DNA of 64,000 nucleotides, taken from the NCBI GenBank assembly GCA_963851245.1, contig CAWKOH010000012.1, positions 372,001 to 436,000 on the forward strand. The letters run 5' to 3'. Under the pieces are notes generated by a model. It saw only the letters and a list, made by a program, of their open reading frames with translations. It was not told the origin of the DNA and did not search any database. Each line of letters opens with the position of its first letter. Position 1 is the stretch's first letter. Positions 26,118 to 34,566 of this stretch are shown piece after piece. The stretch is from CAWKOH01 sp963851245. GTDB lineage: Bacteria > Actinomycetota > Acidimicrobiia > Acidimicrobiales > Palsa-688. A program made the translations under genes and the position numbers.

Positions 26118-27656
26118 TCAGGCTCCGGCTCGCAGCTCGCGTTTGAGTACCTTGCCTGACGGGTTTCTGGGTAACGCATCGAGAAAGACGATCTCCTTCG
26201 GGACCTTGAAGCGGGCCAGTTGATCGCGGCAGTGGACAATGAGCTCGTCGGCCGTGGCCTCCGTGTTAGGCCGCAAGACCACGAAGGCGATCGGGACTTC
26301 GCCCCATCGATCGTCATGGCGCCCGACCACAGCGGCCTCGAGAACGGCGGCGTGCTCGTAGAGGACCCGTTCCACCTCGGAGCCGGCAATGTTCTCACCG
26401 CCTGACAGGATCATGTCCTTGAGCCGGTCGACGATGTAGAGGTAGCCGTCGTCGTCTCTCACCCCGATGTCACCGGTGTGGAACCAGCCACCTGCGAAGG
26501 CGGCGTCAGTGGCGTCGGGATCGCGCCAGTAGCCCTTGAACACCTTCGGACCTCGCAGCACGACCTCCCCGCGCTCGCCTGCCGGCTGTGACTTCCCGTG
26601 GTCGTCCCAGATGTCGACCTCGAGGTACAGGCAGGGTCGGCCGACACTGCCGAGCTTGGTCACCGTGCTATCCCTGTCCAGGAAGGTGTCGCCCGAGACC
26701 GTCTCGGTCAGGCCGTAGGCGTCGGCGAACCAGGCCGAGGGAAATGTCCGCTGAAGCCGCTCGATGAGGGGGACCGGCATCTTCTCGCCGCCACCGATGA
26801 CCAACCGCACCGAGGACAGGTCACGCCCTTCGATGTCGGGCCGGGCCATGATGGCGTTCACCATGGCCGGCGCCAGCCACACCGTGCTCACCCGGGACCG
26901 TTCGATCTCGTCGACCACGTCCGCCGCATCGAACGTGCGATGGATGACGCTCGTCGCTCCGGCCGCGATCAGCGTAGTGGTCGTGAGGTCGAGCGCGCCC
27001 ACGTGGTAGAGCGGTCCACAGGCCAGACCGACATCCTCGTCGGTTATCCCGAACTCGATGATGTGAGCCATGTTCTTCCACGCCAGGTTGGCGTGCGTGA
27101 TCATGACTCCTTTGGGCCGTCCGGTGGTTCCCGAGGTGTACATCAACCGGTGAAGGTCGTCGCCGGCACAGGTGGCGCGGGGCGCGGTCTCCGAGACCCG
27201 GAGATCGGAGAGCGATATCCAGCCGGGGGGAGCCGGATCCGAGACGGTGGAACGGAGAACCTTGGCTTCTATGCCCTTCGTCGCCTCGTCAGCCAACCCT
27301 AGGAGCGATTCTTCGCAGACCAGGGCGCTGGCCGCGGAGTGCTCGAGGATGTAACGGACCTCAGGAGCGGCCAGCCGCCAGTTGATCGGCATGGCGGTGG
27401 CGCCGAGGTAGTTGGCCGCGAAGATCGTCTCCAGGAACTCCGGGCAGTTGTAGGAGAGCAACCCCACCACCCCGCCGGCGCCCACCCCTCGCTGGTGCAG
27501 TCCGGCCGCCAAGCTGACGGCGCCGGTCTCCATCTGTTCGTAGGTGATGACGTCGTCACCGAAGATACAGATCGGCTTGGCCGGGCTGCGTCTCGAGTGG
27601 TGGGCCAGGACCCCGAACCAACCCATGTCCGCTTGTGCGGCCGGCGAGAGCGTCAT
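26118..27656 (-). CDS. Acyl-CoA synthetase (AMP-dependent)
   Basis: A 512-residue ANL ligase. The P-loop is MYTSGTTGRPKGVM, the adenine motif DAYGLTET, the hinge FHTGDIGVRDDDGYLYIVDR, and the C-terminal PSGKVLKREL carries the catalytic lysine. ATG 27656 overlaps the stop of the third Rieske gene (ATGA), so activation to CoA is translated together with oxygenation. It is the third complete CoA ligase so far in the window, each in a separate operon, pointing to several distinct acids or successive activation steps. Confidence 0.93.
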   Translation of the reverse strand: MTLSPAAQADMGWFGVLAHHSRRSPAKPICIFGDDVITYEQMETGAVSLAAGLHQRGVGAGGVVGLLSYNCPEFLETIFAANYLGATAMPINWRLAAPEVRYILEHSAASALVCEESLLGLADEATKGIEAKVLRSTVSDPAPPGWISLSDLRVSETAPRATCAGDDLHRLMYTSGTTGRPKGVMITHANLAWKNMAHIIEFGITDEDVGLACGPLYHVGALDLTTTTLIAAGATSVIHRTFDAADVVDEIERSRVSTVWLAPAMVNAIMARPDIEGRDLSSVRLVIGGGEKMPVPLIERLQRTFPSAWFADAYGLTETVSGDTFLDRDSTVTKLGSVGRPCLYLEVDIWDDHGKSQPAGERGEVVLRGPKVFKGYWRDPDATDAAFAGGWFHTGDIGVRDDDGYLYIVDRLKDMILSGGENIAGSEVERVLYEHAAVLEAAVVGRHDDRWGEVPIAFVVLRPNTEATADELIVHCRDQLARFKVPKEIVFLDALPRNPSGKVLKRELRAGA

Positions 27657-28924
27657 GCCCGCCCGAACAGCTTTTCGCGGCCGTAGGAGGCCACCCATTC
27701 CTGCGCCGTCCGGTGGAGGTGGCGGCAGAGTATCTCCTGGTCGCCCAGCGGGAACTCGGTCAGGCCGGCGGAGCCCAGGGTCAACTGGATCGACTCGATG
27801 AGGTTGTCATCCTGAAGGGCAAACTCCTTCAGCGAGACGGCCGTCATCTCCTGCGCGACCAGGTCCCGAGCATGGCGAGGTGGGGCGAAATACAGGTTCC
27901 ACTCGAATACGTGGGCGTCGTGGGAAATGGGCCAGTGCTGGTAGGTGTGGTACCAGCCGCGCTCCCACAGCTGGATCCCGAAGTTCGGCCAGATCTCGAA
28001 CAACGCCACGCCCACGCGCTCGTGACCGCCCGGCCGCATGCCGTCGATCAGGGTGGAGGCGTGGAACTCGGGCTCGTCCCACGGGCCGAACAGGCCTCCC
28101 CGCAGTAATCGCTCAGATGGCTTGATCTGGTCATCAGGCAGCTCCCAGGGCCGAATCCCGGGCGAGTTGAACATCCGGTGGGGCCCGTCGATCTGGTAGT
28201 GGGGCGCCTCGAAGCCGCCCTGATGGGCGTCGAAGTTCTCGGGCCGCTGGCTCCGGTGGACTATCGGTGCGTGGTACTGCTCCTGGAGAGCGTCCAGGAA
28301 AAGCTTCCAGTTGACCGGCATCTCGGCACGAAAGCCGTAGCGCTCGGTCAGCCGGTCGAAGGGATAATCCTCGATCGCGGTGACCATGGGGCCCAGGTAC
28401 TCCCGCAACGATTGACGGGGCTCGGTGTCGAGGTTTACGAAAATGAACCCGGCCCAGACATCGCAGTGTACGGAAACGAGGCCGTAGTCGGCCTTGTCCA
28501 GATCGAAGAACTCATCCTCCTGCTGGACGAAGACGCAGGCCCCGTCGAGGCCGTAGCGCCAGCCGTGGTACTTGCAAGTGAACTGGCGAGCACCTCCGCT
28601 CGTCTCCTGGCGGGGGAAGTCGTTCCAGACCAGCTTGTTGCCCCGATGCCTGCAGATGTTGTGAAAGGCCCGCACCTGTCCTTCCCCGTCGCGCACCACG
28701 ATGACCGACGTTCGGGCGACGGCGATCTCCCGGGTGAAGTAGCTCCCATTGCGCGGGAGCCGCTCCACCCGGCCCACCTGCAGCCAGGTCCGCTTGAAGA
28801 TGGCCTCTCGTTCGAGCTCGGAGAACTCGGGCGACATCGAGTCCGCGTAGGACACCAGGCCGGTGCCAAGCTCGGGGTAGTGCTCGGTCCAGCTTCCCTC
28901 GGCCGGCTTGGGGAACTTCGCCAT
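27653..28924 (-). CDS. Rieske oxygenase alpha subunit 3 (ring-hydroxylating type)
   Basis: A 423-residue paralogue of the proteins at 19007 and 31364. It has the same KPAEGSW start, Rieske ligands in ICRHRGNK and CKYHGWRY, and an iron site in LDALQEQYHAPIVH. The C terminus EILCRHLHRTAQEW is shared. It follows its small partner gene (28933-29262) rather than preceding it, the reverse of copies 1 and 2. Its stop overlaps the CoA ligase start. Within the operon it would act with the other Rieske enzymes on successive or alternative substrates. Confidence 0.92.
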   Translation of the reverse strand: MAKFPKPAEGSWTEHYPELGTGLVSYADSMSPEFSELEREAIFKRTWLQVGRVERLPRNGSYFTREIAVARTSVIVVRDGEGQVRAFHNICRHRGNKLVWNDFPRQETSGGARQFTCKYHGWRYGLDGACVFVQQEDEFFDLDKADYGLVSVHCDVWAGFIFVNLDTEPRQSLREYLGPMVTAIEDYPFDRLTERYGFRAEMPVNWKLFLDALQEQYHAPIVHRSQRPENFDAHQGGFEAPHYQIDGPHRMFNSPGIRPWELPDDQIKPSERLLRGGLFGPWDEPEFHASTLIDGMRPGGHERVGVALFEIWPNFGIQLWERGWYHTYQHWPISHDAHVFEWNLYFAPPRHARDLVAQEMTAVSLKEFALQDDNLIESIQLTLGSAGLTEFPLGDQEILCRHLHRTAQEWVASYGREKLFGRA

Positions 28925-28932
28925 CAGGACTC

Positions 28933-29262
28933 CTAGAAGAGGGGAGATACGACCCGTTCGAGGGCCGCGTCACCGACGTCCGGGATGCGGGGCCTGTTCC
29001 AGACCTCCACCGGGAAGGACACCATAACGAAGGAGAACACGAGGTGCACCAGGTTGCGGGCGTCTTCGGGCAGGTCGTCGAGCGGGAAGCGGTCGCAATA
29101 GTCGAGGATGGCCTCGAAGCGCGGGAACACGGCCTCGTAGACATCTCGCATCTCCTCGAGCGAGCTGGCGTGCCGGGCTGCCCACCGTTCCGCTTCGCTC
29201 TCCAGGCACCACCGCGACGCGAACGGCTCCAGATCGGCGAAGTCCGCCGGGAGCATGTTCAT
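28933..29262 (-). CDS. Rieske-associated small protein, copy 3
   Basis: A 109-residue member of the same unknown family as 20275-20610: LPADFADLEPFASRWCLESE, YEAVFPRFEAI, YCDRFPLDDLPED and MVSFPVEVW. Both invariant cysteines are kept. ATG 29262 overlaps the stop of the NTF2-like gene (ATGA); a second ATG six bases on (29256) aligns with the LPxEFADLEPF start of the family. It lies 8 bp before Rieske gene 3. It is the most divergent copy, ending SPLF rather than EPxP. Confidence 0.82.
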   Translation of the reverse strand: MNMLPADFADLEPFASRWCLESEAERWAARHASSLEEMRDVYEAVFPRFEAILDYCDRFPLDDLPEDARNLVHLVFSFVMVSFPVEVWNRPRIPDVGDAALERVVSPLF

Positions 29263-29735
29263 GTTCCCGCCGCCTCCGGAGTGCCCTCGTGCCACGGGAC
29301 GTGCTGGCTGCGGTCCCCCAGGAGGAATCCGGTGATGAGCCGGTCAGCGAACCGCCAGCTGCCGTCGACCCGCTCGAACCGGTCGAGATAGCAGCCGGAG
29401 GCGATGGGTTGCAGAGGCAGCACGTCGGTCTGCTGGAACACCGTCACGTACGAGCGGGCGGTGGCCCCGTCGCCGTCCACTTGGATGTTCACGTTCGAGA
29501 TGACGTGCTTGGTACGCGGCGTCCCATCCTCGTGGACGCGCGTCTGCTGGCAGAAGCCGAGCACCTCGGCGGCCCCCCTGTACACAGAGAGTTGCGACGT
29601 GCCGGCATGCTCGACCCGGTAGGTGGCGTGCTCGAAGAGGGCCGCCACGTCGGCATACCGGGCCGCGTCGACGTGATCGGCGTAACTCATCAGAAGCGTG
29701 TTGATGGCGTGCCAGTCTGCGAACGTCGTGGGCAT
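29259..29735 (-). CDS. SnoaL/NTF2-like protein, possible ring-hydroxylase beta-like subunit
   Basis: A 158-residue NTF2-fold protein: an N-terminal helix INTLLMSYADHVDAARYADVAALF, then TKHVISNVNIQVDGDGATARSYVTVFQ and SWRFADRLITGFLLGD. The length is close to that of beta subunits of aromatic-ring dioxygenases, and it lies between two Rieske genes. It could be a beta subunit for either Rieske protein or a free isomerase. ATG 29735 is chosen for fold completeness; the ribosome site is weak. The stop overlaps the small-protein start by 4 bp. Confidence 0.8.
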   Translation of the reverse strand: MPTTFADWHAINTLLMSYADHVDAARYADVAALFEHATYRVEHAGTSQLSVYRGAAEVLGFCQQTRVHEDGTPRTKHVISNVNIQVDGDGATARSYVTVFQQTDVLPLQPIASGCYLDRFERVDGSWRFADRLITGFLLGDRSQHVPWHEGTPEAAGT

Positions 29736-29754
29736 GCGACGGATCCCTGCCTGC

Positions 29755-31017
29755 TCAGCTGGGCAGGGGATCGAGGGCGGCATCCTCCCAGCGCGTCCCC
29801 TCGTCCACGAGCATCTCCGCCGCGTTCGGGAGGCGGACCCCCTCCCGGGTGAATGCGCTACCCGGCGGCAGCTGGTCCCGGTCGGCGGCGGCCAGGGCCT
29901 CGAGGAGCATCCGGCGGAGGAGGGCGACCGCGGTGTCGCTGGAGGACAGGTTCTCCTCGCTTCGATCGACGATCGGGCCCATGCTGGACTGCACCGCGGC
30001 GTCCTCCTCGAGGAGGCTGCGCCCGAACCCGGTGAAATGCCCGCCGGTCATCAGCGTGCGGTCCTGGCCCCAGCGCGTGGTGCGGTCTCCCCGCAGCCCG
30101 GTGTAGTCGAGAGGGTCGAAGGCGTACTGCAGGTCTTGCATGGCGATCTGGTCGAGCGACACGCCGCTGTGCGGGGTCGGCCCGACCGTCCCGAAGAACA
30201 TCACATGGTGGGTGTCGTCCACCGGAGAGATCACGAACACGGCGCCCGTACGGGGTGTCGTGCTGCCGGTCGGGGTTATCGTCACCAGCGGCATGAAATG
30301 CTCGGTGATGCGCACATAGGTTTGACCGCTGGTCGTCTGGCGCAGGGCGGCGGCTCGCAAGCCATAGGAGGTGGCTTCCGTCTCGTAGGTCGGGGCCTCG
30401 GCCAGCGCGAAGCTGAGGTTGGCGTGCTCGGCCATGCCCACGGACTTGGCGATCCAGGTCTGGTGCAGCATGCCGGCGTGGACCGAGTCCACCGAGCCCT
30501 CGAGGCCTTGAAGCCAGTTGCACGGCACCTGGCAGGTGACCCAGTAGCGGTACAGATCCTCGTCCGCGAAGGGCAGGCTGGGGAAGGCGGGGGCGTCGGC
30601 GGCCCCGAGCCACACCCAGGCCAGACCGCCGGCCTCGTGAACCGGGTAGTGGCCGACCGCCACGTTGGCGGCGAATCGCTCCGGACGGATGGTCTGCGTC
30701 GGGCACTCGACCACCCGCCCGCCCGCATCGATCTTCCAGCCGTGGTAGATGCAGCGGACCGCGTTCCCCTCGATCCGAGCCAGCAGCAGTGAGGCGCGGC
30801 GGTGGGGGCACAGCTCATCCAGGAAACCGATACGTCCGTCTTCGGCGCGGAAGGCGGCGTAGTTCTCACCGAACAGCCGCACCGGCATGGGGCCGTCACC
30901 GTGCACGAGGTGGGCCGACTGCGCGAACGGGATCCAGTAGTGCTGGCGCATGAGCCGGCCCATGGGTGCATCGCCCTCGATGCGAGTCATGAGGTCGTTC
31001 TCGGCCCGCGTGGTCAT
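29755..31017 (-). CDS. Rieske oxygenase, phthalate 4,5-dioxygenase/VanA-like
   Basis: A 420-residue Rieske oxygenase of a different branch from its neighbours. The N-terminal MGRLMRQHYWIPFAQS, Rieske ligands CPHRRAS and CIYHGWK, and an iron site in GSVDSVHAGMLH are typical of alpha-only phthalate/vanillate-type enzymes. These need no beta subunit and take electrons from an iron-sulfur flavoprotein. The Shine-Dalgarno GAAGGAGG is perfect. It sits between small-partner copy 2 and the NTF2-like gene. It probably hydroxylates or demethylates a later intermediate of the same pathway. Confidence 0.9.
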   Translation of the reverse strand: MTTRAENDLMTRIEGDAPMGRLMRQHYWIPFAQSAHLVHGDGPMPVRLFGENYAAFRAEDGRIGFLDELCPHRRASLLLARIEGNAVRCIYHGWKIDAGGRVVECPTQTIRPERFAANVAVGHYPVHEAGGLAWVWLGAADAPAFPSLPFADEDLYRYWVTCQVPCNWLQGLEGSVDSVHAGMLHQTWIAKSVGMAEHANLSFALAEAPTYETEATSYGLRAAALRQTTSGQTYVRITEHFMPLVTITPTGSTTPRTGAVFVISPVDDTHHVMFFGTVGPTPHSGVSLDQIAMQDLQYAFDPLDYTGLRGDRTTRWGQDRTLMTGGHFTGFGRSLLEEDAAVQSSMGPIVDRSEENLSSSDTAVALLRRMLLEALAAADRDQLPPGSAFTREGVRLPNAAEMLVDEGTRWEDAALDPLPS

Positions 31018-31027
31018 GGCGCCTCCT

Positions 31028-31357
31028 TCAGGGCAACGGCTCGCTCAGGCGGATGAACTGGGTGCCGCGTGTGTCAGGTGGGTAGGTCTGCGCCCACAGC
31101 TCCACCGGGAACGACACCAGCACGAAGGAGTAGATCAGCTGCAGCAGGTTGACCGCGTCGTCGGGCATGTCGTCGAGGGGGAACTTGTCACAGTAGGCCA
31201 TCGCCTCCTGCACACGCGGCAGAAGCGCGTCGTAGAGGGCCTGAAGGTCGTCCATCGTGCTCGCCATCCGCTCGTTCCACCGCTCGTTTTCGGTGGCCAG
31301 GCACCATCTCCCGGCGAACGGCTCGAGATCTGCAAACTCGCCCGGCAGCATCGCCAT
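31028..31357 (-). CDS. Rieske-associated small protein, copy 2
   Basis: A 109-residue member of the unknown small family: LPGEFADLEPFAGRWCLATE, DLQALYDALLPR, YCDKFPLDDMPDD and LVSFPVELWAQ. Both invariant cysteines are present. AAAGGAG directly touches the first ATG (31357), while the second ATG (31351) has good spacing and matches the family start, so translation may begin at 31351. It starts 6 bp after Rieske gene 1 of this operon, the same order as the pair at 19007-20610. Confidence 0.84.
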   Translation of the reverse strand: MAMLPGEFADLEPFAGRWCLATENERWNERMASTMDDLQALYDALLPRVQEAMAYCDKFPLDDMPDDAVNLLQLIYSFVLVSFPVELWAQTYPPDTRGTQFIRLSEPLP

Positions 31358-31363
31358 CTCCTT

Positions 31364-32632
31364 TTATCCCTTGACGTAGTCGCGCTCGTAGCCTTCGACC
31401 CACTCGGACACACCGTGGTGGAAGTGCCGGACCAGCACCTCCTGATCGTTGAGGGGCCAGCGGTCGATCACACCGGCCTCGATCCCTAGCTGCGTGGCTT
31501 CGAGGGTGTTGGCGTCCTGAAGCGAGTACTCCTTGAACGACACGGCCGCCATCTCCCGCCCCACCCGCTCCGACGCCGACCTGGCGGGCAGGGAGTAGAC
31601 GTCGCCCTCGAACACGACCGTGTTGTGCGCCGTGGGCCAATACTGGTGGGTGTTGTACCAGCCGGCCTGCCAGATCAGAATGGCAAAGTTGGGGAAGAAC
31701 TGGAATGACGACAAACCCCAGGGGTTGATTTTGCCCGGGTTGATGCCCGGCGGCAGCTCGCCGAGCTCGGATTGATCCCACGGCCCGAACAGCCCGCTAC
31801 GCGTGGCCAGATCAGCCGGCTTGACGTTCTCGGGGGGCATCTCCCACACGCGGTGCAGGGAACCGGCCGTGGTGACCACGCCGTGGGGGCCATCGAGCTG
31901 GTAGTGCGGAGCCTCGTAGCCGGCCTGGTTGATCATGGCGCGCAGTGCCCGCGGATGCTGGCCCACGTGCACCACCGGTGCGTGGTAGAACTCGAGGAAG
32001 GCGTCGGAGAAGACCTTCCAGTTCGAGCGGCATTCGACGCGGAAGGCGTACCGGTCGGTCATCTCGTGGAAGGGGTAGTCCTCGACGCCGAGCAGCATCG
32101 GGCCCAGGAACTCGCGCAGCGACTGGCTCGGCTGAGGGGAGAAGTTCACGAAGATGAACCCGGCAAAGGTGTCGCAGTGGACGGGTACCAGGCCGAAGTC
32201 AGCCTTGTCCAGGTCGAAGAACTCCCCCTCCTGCTGCACGAAGGTGCAGGCGCCGTCGAGGCCGTAGCGCCAACCGTGGTATTTGCACACGAACTGCCGG
32301 GCGGTGCCGCTGGTCTCCTCCTTCGGGAAGTCGGTCCAGACCAGCTTGTTGCCACGGTGGCGGCAGACGTTGTGGAAGGCCCGCACATCTTCACCGTCGC
32401 GGACCACGACGATCGAGGTGTTGGCTGCCGCGATCTCCTTGGTGAAGTAGCTGCCCGTCCGCGGGATCTGCTCGACCCGGCCCACCTTGAGCCATGCTCG
32501 CTTGAAGATCGCCTGCCGCTCCTGCTCGTAGAACTCCGGCGAGATGCAGTCCTGGTACGAGATGGGCTCCGTCGTGAGGTGCGGAAAGTGCCCGGTCCAG
32601 CTGCCTTCCGCGGGCTTCGGGTATCGAGCCAT
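31364..32632 (-). CDS. Rieske oxygenase alpha subunit 2 (ring-hydroxylating type)
   Basis: 422 residues, exactly the length of the alpha subunit at 19007. KPAEGSW start, Rieske ligands VCRHRGNK and CKYHGWRY, iron site SDAFLEFYHAPVVH. It is first in the nine-gene minus operon ending at 24524. ATG 32632 has AGAGGAG 5 nt upstream, about 170 nt from the predicted transcript start. Promoter and leader sequences are shared with the 19007 operon, so the whole unit (promoter, leader, Rieske, small partner) is duplicated in inverted orientation. Confidence 0.93.
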   Translation of the reverse strand: MARYPKPAEGSWTGHFPHLTTEPISYQDCISPEFYEQERQAIFKRAWLKVGRVEQIPRTGSYFTKEIAAANTSIVVVRDGEDVRAFHNVCRHRGNKLVWTDFPKEETSGTARQFVCKYHGWRYGLDGACTFVQQEGEFFDLDKADFGLVPVHCDTFAGFIFVNFSPQPSQSLREFLGPMLLGVEDYPFHEMTDRYAFRVECRSNWKVFSDAFLEFYHAPVVHVGQHPRALRAMINQAGYEAPHYQLDGPHGVVTTAGSLHRVWEMPPENVKPADLATRSGLFGPWDQSELGELPPGINPGKINPWGLSSFQFFPNFAILIWQAGWYNTHQYWPTAHNTVVFEGDVYSLPARSASERVGREMAAVSFKEYSLQDANTLEATQLGIEAGVIDRWPLNDQEVLVRHFHHGVSEWVEGYERDYVKG

Positions 32633-32762
32633 GGCTACTCCTCTGTCGTCATTGCTGCGGCTGACGGGTCCGACAATCCGGCTTGAGCGGGGACCGTTCG
32701 CGCCCGTCGGGCCGGTCTGGCGTGGCCTCTTCCATAGATCCGTCAGGCACGTTTCTGCCACC

Positions 32763-32847
32763 CTCCCACACGGTCCCACCGGCCGCGCGGTCGGCGTCGA
32801 CTGTGTCCAACGTAGCTACGTCCACCGTGAATGTCAAGTAGTAGATA
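32763..32847 (-). promoter_or_regulatory. Promoter and conserved 5' leader of Rieske operon 2
   Basis: On the minus strand TATCTACTACTTGACATT (32847-32830) gives the -35 TTGACA (32837-32832), a 17-bp spacer, and the -10 TACGTT (32814-32809). The predicted start near 32801 begins a 39-nt leader (32801-32763) that matches the leader at 18957-18998 at 38 of 39 aligned positions with one 3-nt gap. The remaining 130 nt to the start codon have no match to the other operon and hold no other gene I can support. Confidence 0.75.
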
Positions 32848-32869
32848 CGTCACGGGCTGGCCAATTTCG

Positions 32870-33653
32870 TCACGCGCCGAGGCGATCCAGGATGACGGTG
32901 GCCCGCTCGACGCTGCGCACGATCGGGGCCCGGTACCCCTCTTCCTCGACCTTCAGGCCCCAGGATCTCGAGCTCGAAGTCGCCTTCGTAGCCGGTGTCG
33001 AGCATCATCTTCAGAAGCCGCTCGACCGGTATGTCGCCGTCACCGATGGCGCACCGATTGGGGATGTCGAAGGTGCCGAGCTTGTAGTCCCCGATCTGCA
33101 CCATGGCGACCAGGTCGATGTTCTGGCGTACTAGCTCGTCCAGGTTGCGCTCGTACCACGCCGAGTAGAGGTCGACCACAATGCTGATGCCGGCCATCCG
33201 GGCCAGATCGATGGCGTCGCGGATCGTGTGCACGAAGCTGACATCGGTTCGCAGCGGATTCGTGGGCTCGACGGCCAGTCGCACGCCGTACTCCTTGGCC
33301 TCGGCCACGACGGAAACCATCGCTTCGCAGAATTGCTCGGCTGCGTCCTCCCAGGGAATTGGGCCGAAACTGCCGGACACGGTGTAGAGCACGTCGCAGC
33401 CAACGGCTGCGGTGAAGGGCAGCGATTCGCTTATGCCGTCCCGGTAGGCGGACATGCTGGTCACCAGGAGCCTGGCGTCGAGGACGGCTTTCTGGCCGGC
33501 ATCCCATCCGACCGCCTCGAGCTTCGGGGAGATCAATCCCACGTTGTCGATCCCGAGGTCGGACCACAGGGTGAGGTCCTCCTGGAATGACTGCTTCATC
33601 GAGCAGATGCTGTTCACCGAGATACGAGGGTGCGCCCAGGTGCCGCCGCTCAT
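32870..33653 (-). pseudogene. TIM-barrel sugar-phosphate isomerase/epimerase-like protein, frameshift near the 3' end
   Basis: An AP-endonuclease-2/xylose-isomerase-like TIM barrel: ISVNSICSMKQSF opens strand 1, VEPTNPLRTDVSF and YSAWYERNLDELVRQNIDLV are mid-barrel. It is a paralogue of 43341-44165. After LEILGP (near 32950-32960) the frame must shift by one base to recover VEEEGY and SVERA, matching the paralogue, and end at the stop at 32870; as read it runs on to 32850. One extra base explains it. It follows an NTF2-like gene and may epimerise or isomerise a ring product; the exact reaction is unknown. Confidence 0.75.
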
Positions 33654-33658
33654 GTCAG

Positions 33659-34162
33659 CTAGTACTTCTTGCCGGCGGCGATTTCGGGGGCGAAAAGGTC
33701 CTCCATGCTCCCGAGCTTCACCACGATGTTCCAGTCGTGGTGGCTGATGCGCCACCCGGCCGCGGTGCGCACCAGCTTGGTGGGCTGGACGGCGAGGCTC
33801 TCGTAGAACTTCCCTTGACGGGGCCCCATCCCGTAGTGCATGGCCCTGACCCGGGCTGTGACCTCCGCGGTGTCACCTTCGATCACCGGCGACATGGTGG
33901 CCACGTGGTGAAACGTGACGATCTCGTCACCGCCGACCATGTGGCGGGTGGCGGCCACCAGGGCCTGGCGCCCTTCCATGATGCTGTCCACCGTCCAGCG
34001 GGCCGTGGTGTCTTCGGTCAGGACTTCGTCGAATTGGCCCCAGGCCTTGGTGTCCACCAGCTCGAAGTAGCGGCGCACGACGTCTTGGACGGCCAGCCGG
34101 TCCGCGATCTGCTCGGCCAGGTCACAACCTGTCACATTGGTCCGCTCCGCCAAGTCGCTCAC
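33659..34162 (-). CDS. SnoaL/NTF2-like protein
   Basis: A 167-residue NTF2-fold protein: AVQDVVRRYFELVDTKAWGQF, EDTTARWTVDSIMEGRQAL, TFHHVATMSPVIEGDTAEVTARVRAMHYG, GWRISHHDWNIVV. It starts at GTG 34162, 10 bp after the ferredoxin gene. The first dozen residues and their DNA (GCGGAGC and CAATGTGACAG) are repeated in a 22-codon mini-ORF at 34563-34631. It is part of the P450/ferredoxin operon and might isomerise or dehydrate the hydroxylated product. Confidence 0.82.
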   Translation of the reverse strand: MSDLAERTNVTGCDLAEQIADRLAVQDVVRRYFELVDTKAWGQFDEVLTEDTTARWTVDSIMEGRQALVAATRHMVGGDEIVTFHHVATMSPVIEGDTAEVTARVRAMHYGMGPRQGKFYESLAVQPTKLVRTAAGWRISHHDWNIVVKLGSMEDLFAPEIAAGKKY

Positions 34163-34172
34163 GGCTCTACAC

Positions 34173-34367
34173 CTAACCCTCGATCGTGATGGCGGCCTTG
34201 GGGCACCCCTTGGCTGCTTTTTTCACCTTGTCGCGCAGTGATTCGTCGGGCTCCTCGACGAGGACCCGCACGATGTCGTCAGTGTCGTCGAGCGCGAACA
34301 CCTCAGGGCAGTCGGTGACGCAGACGCCGTGGGCATCACATCGCAGCTGGTCGAGGATCACCTTCAT
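34173..34367 (-). CDS. [3Fe-4S]/[4Fe-4S]-type ferredoxin partner of the P450
   Basis: A 64-residue ferredoxin with C10-x2-H13-x2-C16-x3-C20 and C55-P. The CxxHxxC form, with His at the usual second Cys position, is typical of small actinobacterial ferredoxins encoded next to P450s. The middle is acidic (LDDTDD, VEEPDES), suited to docking on a P450. It lies downstream of the P450 and a 60-residue protein in the same operon and should carry electrons to that P450; no dedicated ferredoxin reductase is adjacent. Confidence 0.92.
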   Translation of the reverse strand: MKVILDQLRCDAHGVCVTDCPEVFALDDTDDIVRVLVEEPDESLRDKVKKAAKGCPKAAITIEG

Positions 34368-34383
34368 GGGGACTCCTTGTCCG

Positions 34384-34566
34384 TCAGGGTTTCACGAGGC
34401 GCTGCGCCATGAAAAGGATGTGCTCACGCTCGTAGTCGTCGGCCATGTCCGGGTGCTTTTCTCGCAGATGGGCGAACGCCACTTCTACGATCTCGTCCTC
34501 GGTGTCACCTTGCAGGGGTGTCCCGCACGGGCACCGCAGCAGCCAGTAGTACTCGTACTCAGTCAT
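34384..34566 (-). CDS. 60-residue DUF1059-like protein
   Basis: A 60-residue protein with RCPCGTPLQGDTEDEIVEVAFAHLREKHPDM, close to the small DUF1059 pattern (CxCG followed by an acidic helix and HxxxxHP). It may bind a metal through the CPCG cysteines and histidines, but no function is established. ATG 34566 overlaps the stop of the upstream mini-ORF (ATGA). The ferredoxin follows 16 bp later. Placed between a P450 and its ferredoxin, a role in electron transfer or stability is conceivable. Confidence 0.75.
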   Translation of the reverse strand: MTEYEYYWLLRCPCGTPLQGDTEDEIVEVAFAHLREKHPDMADDYEREHILFMAQRLVKP

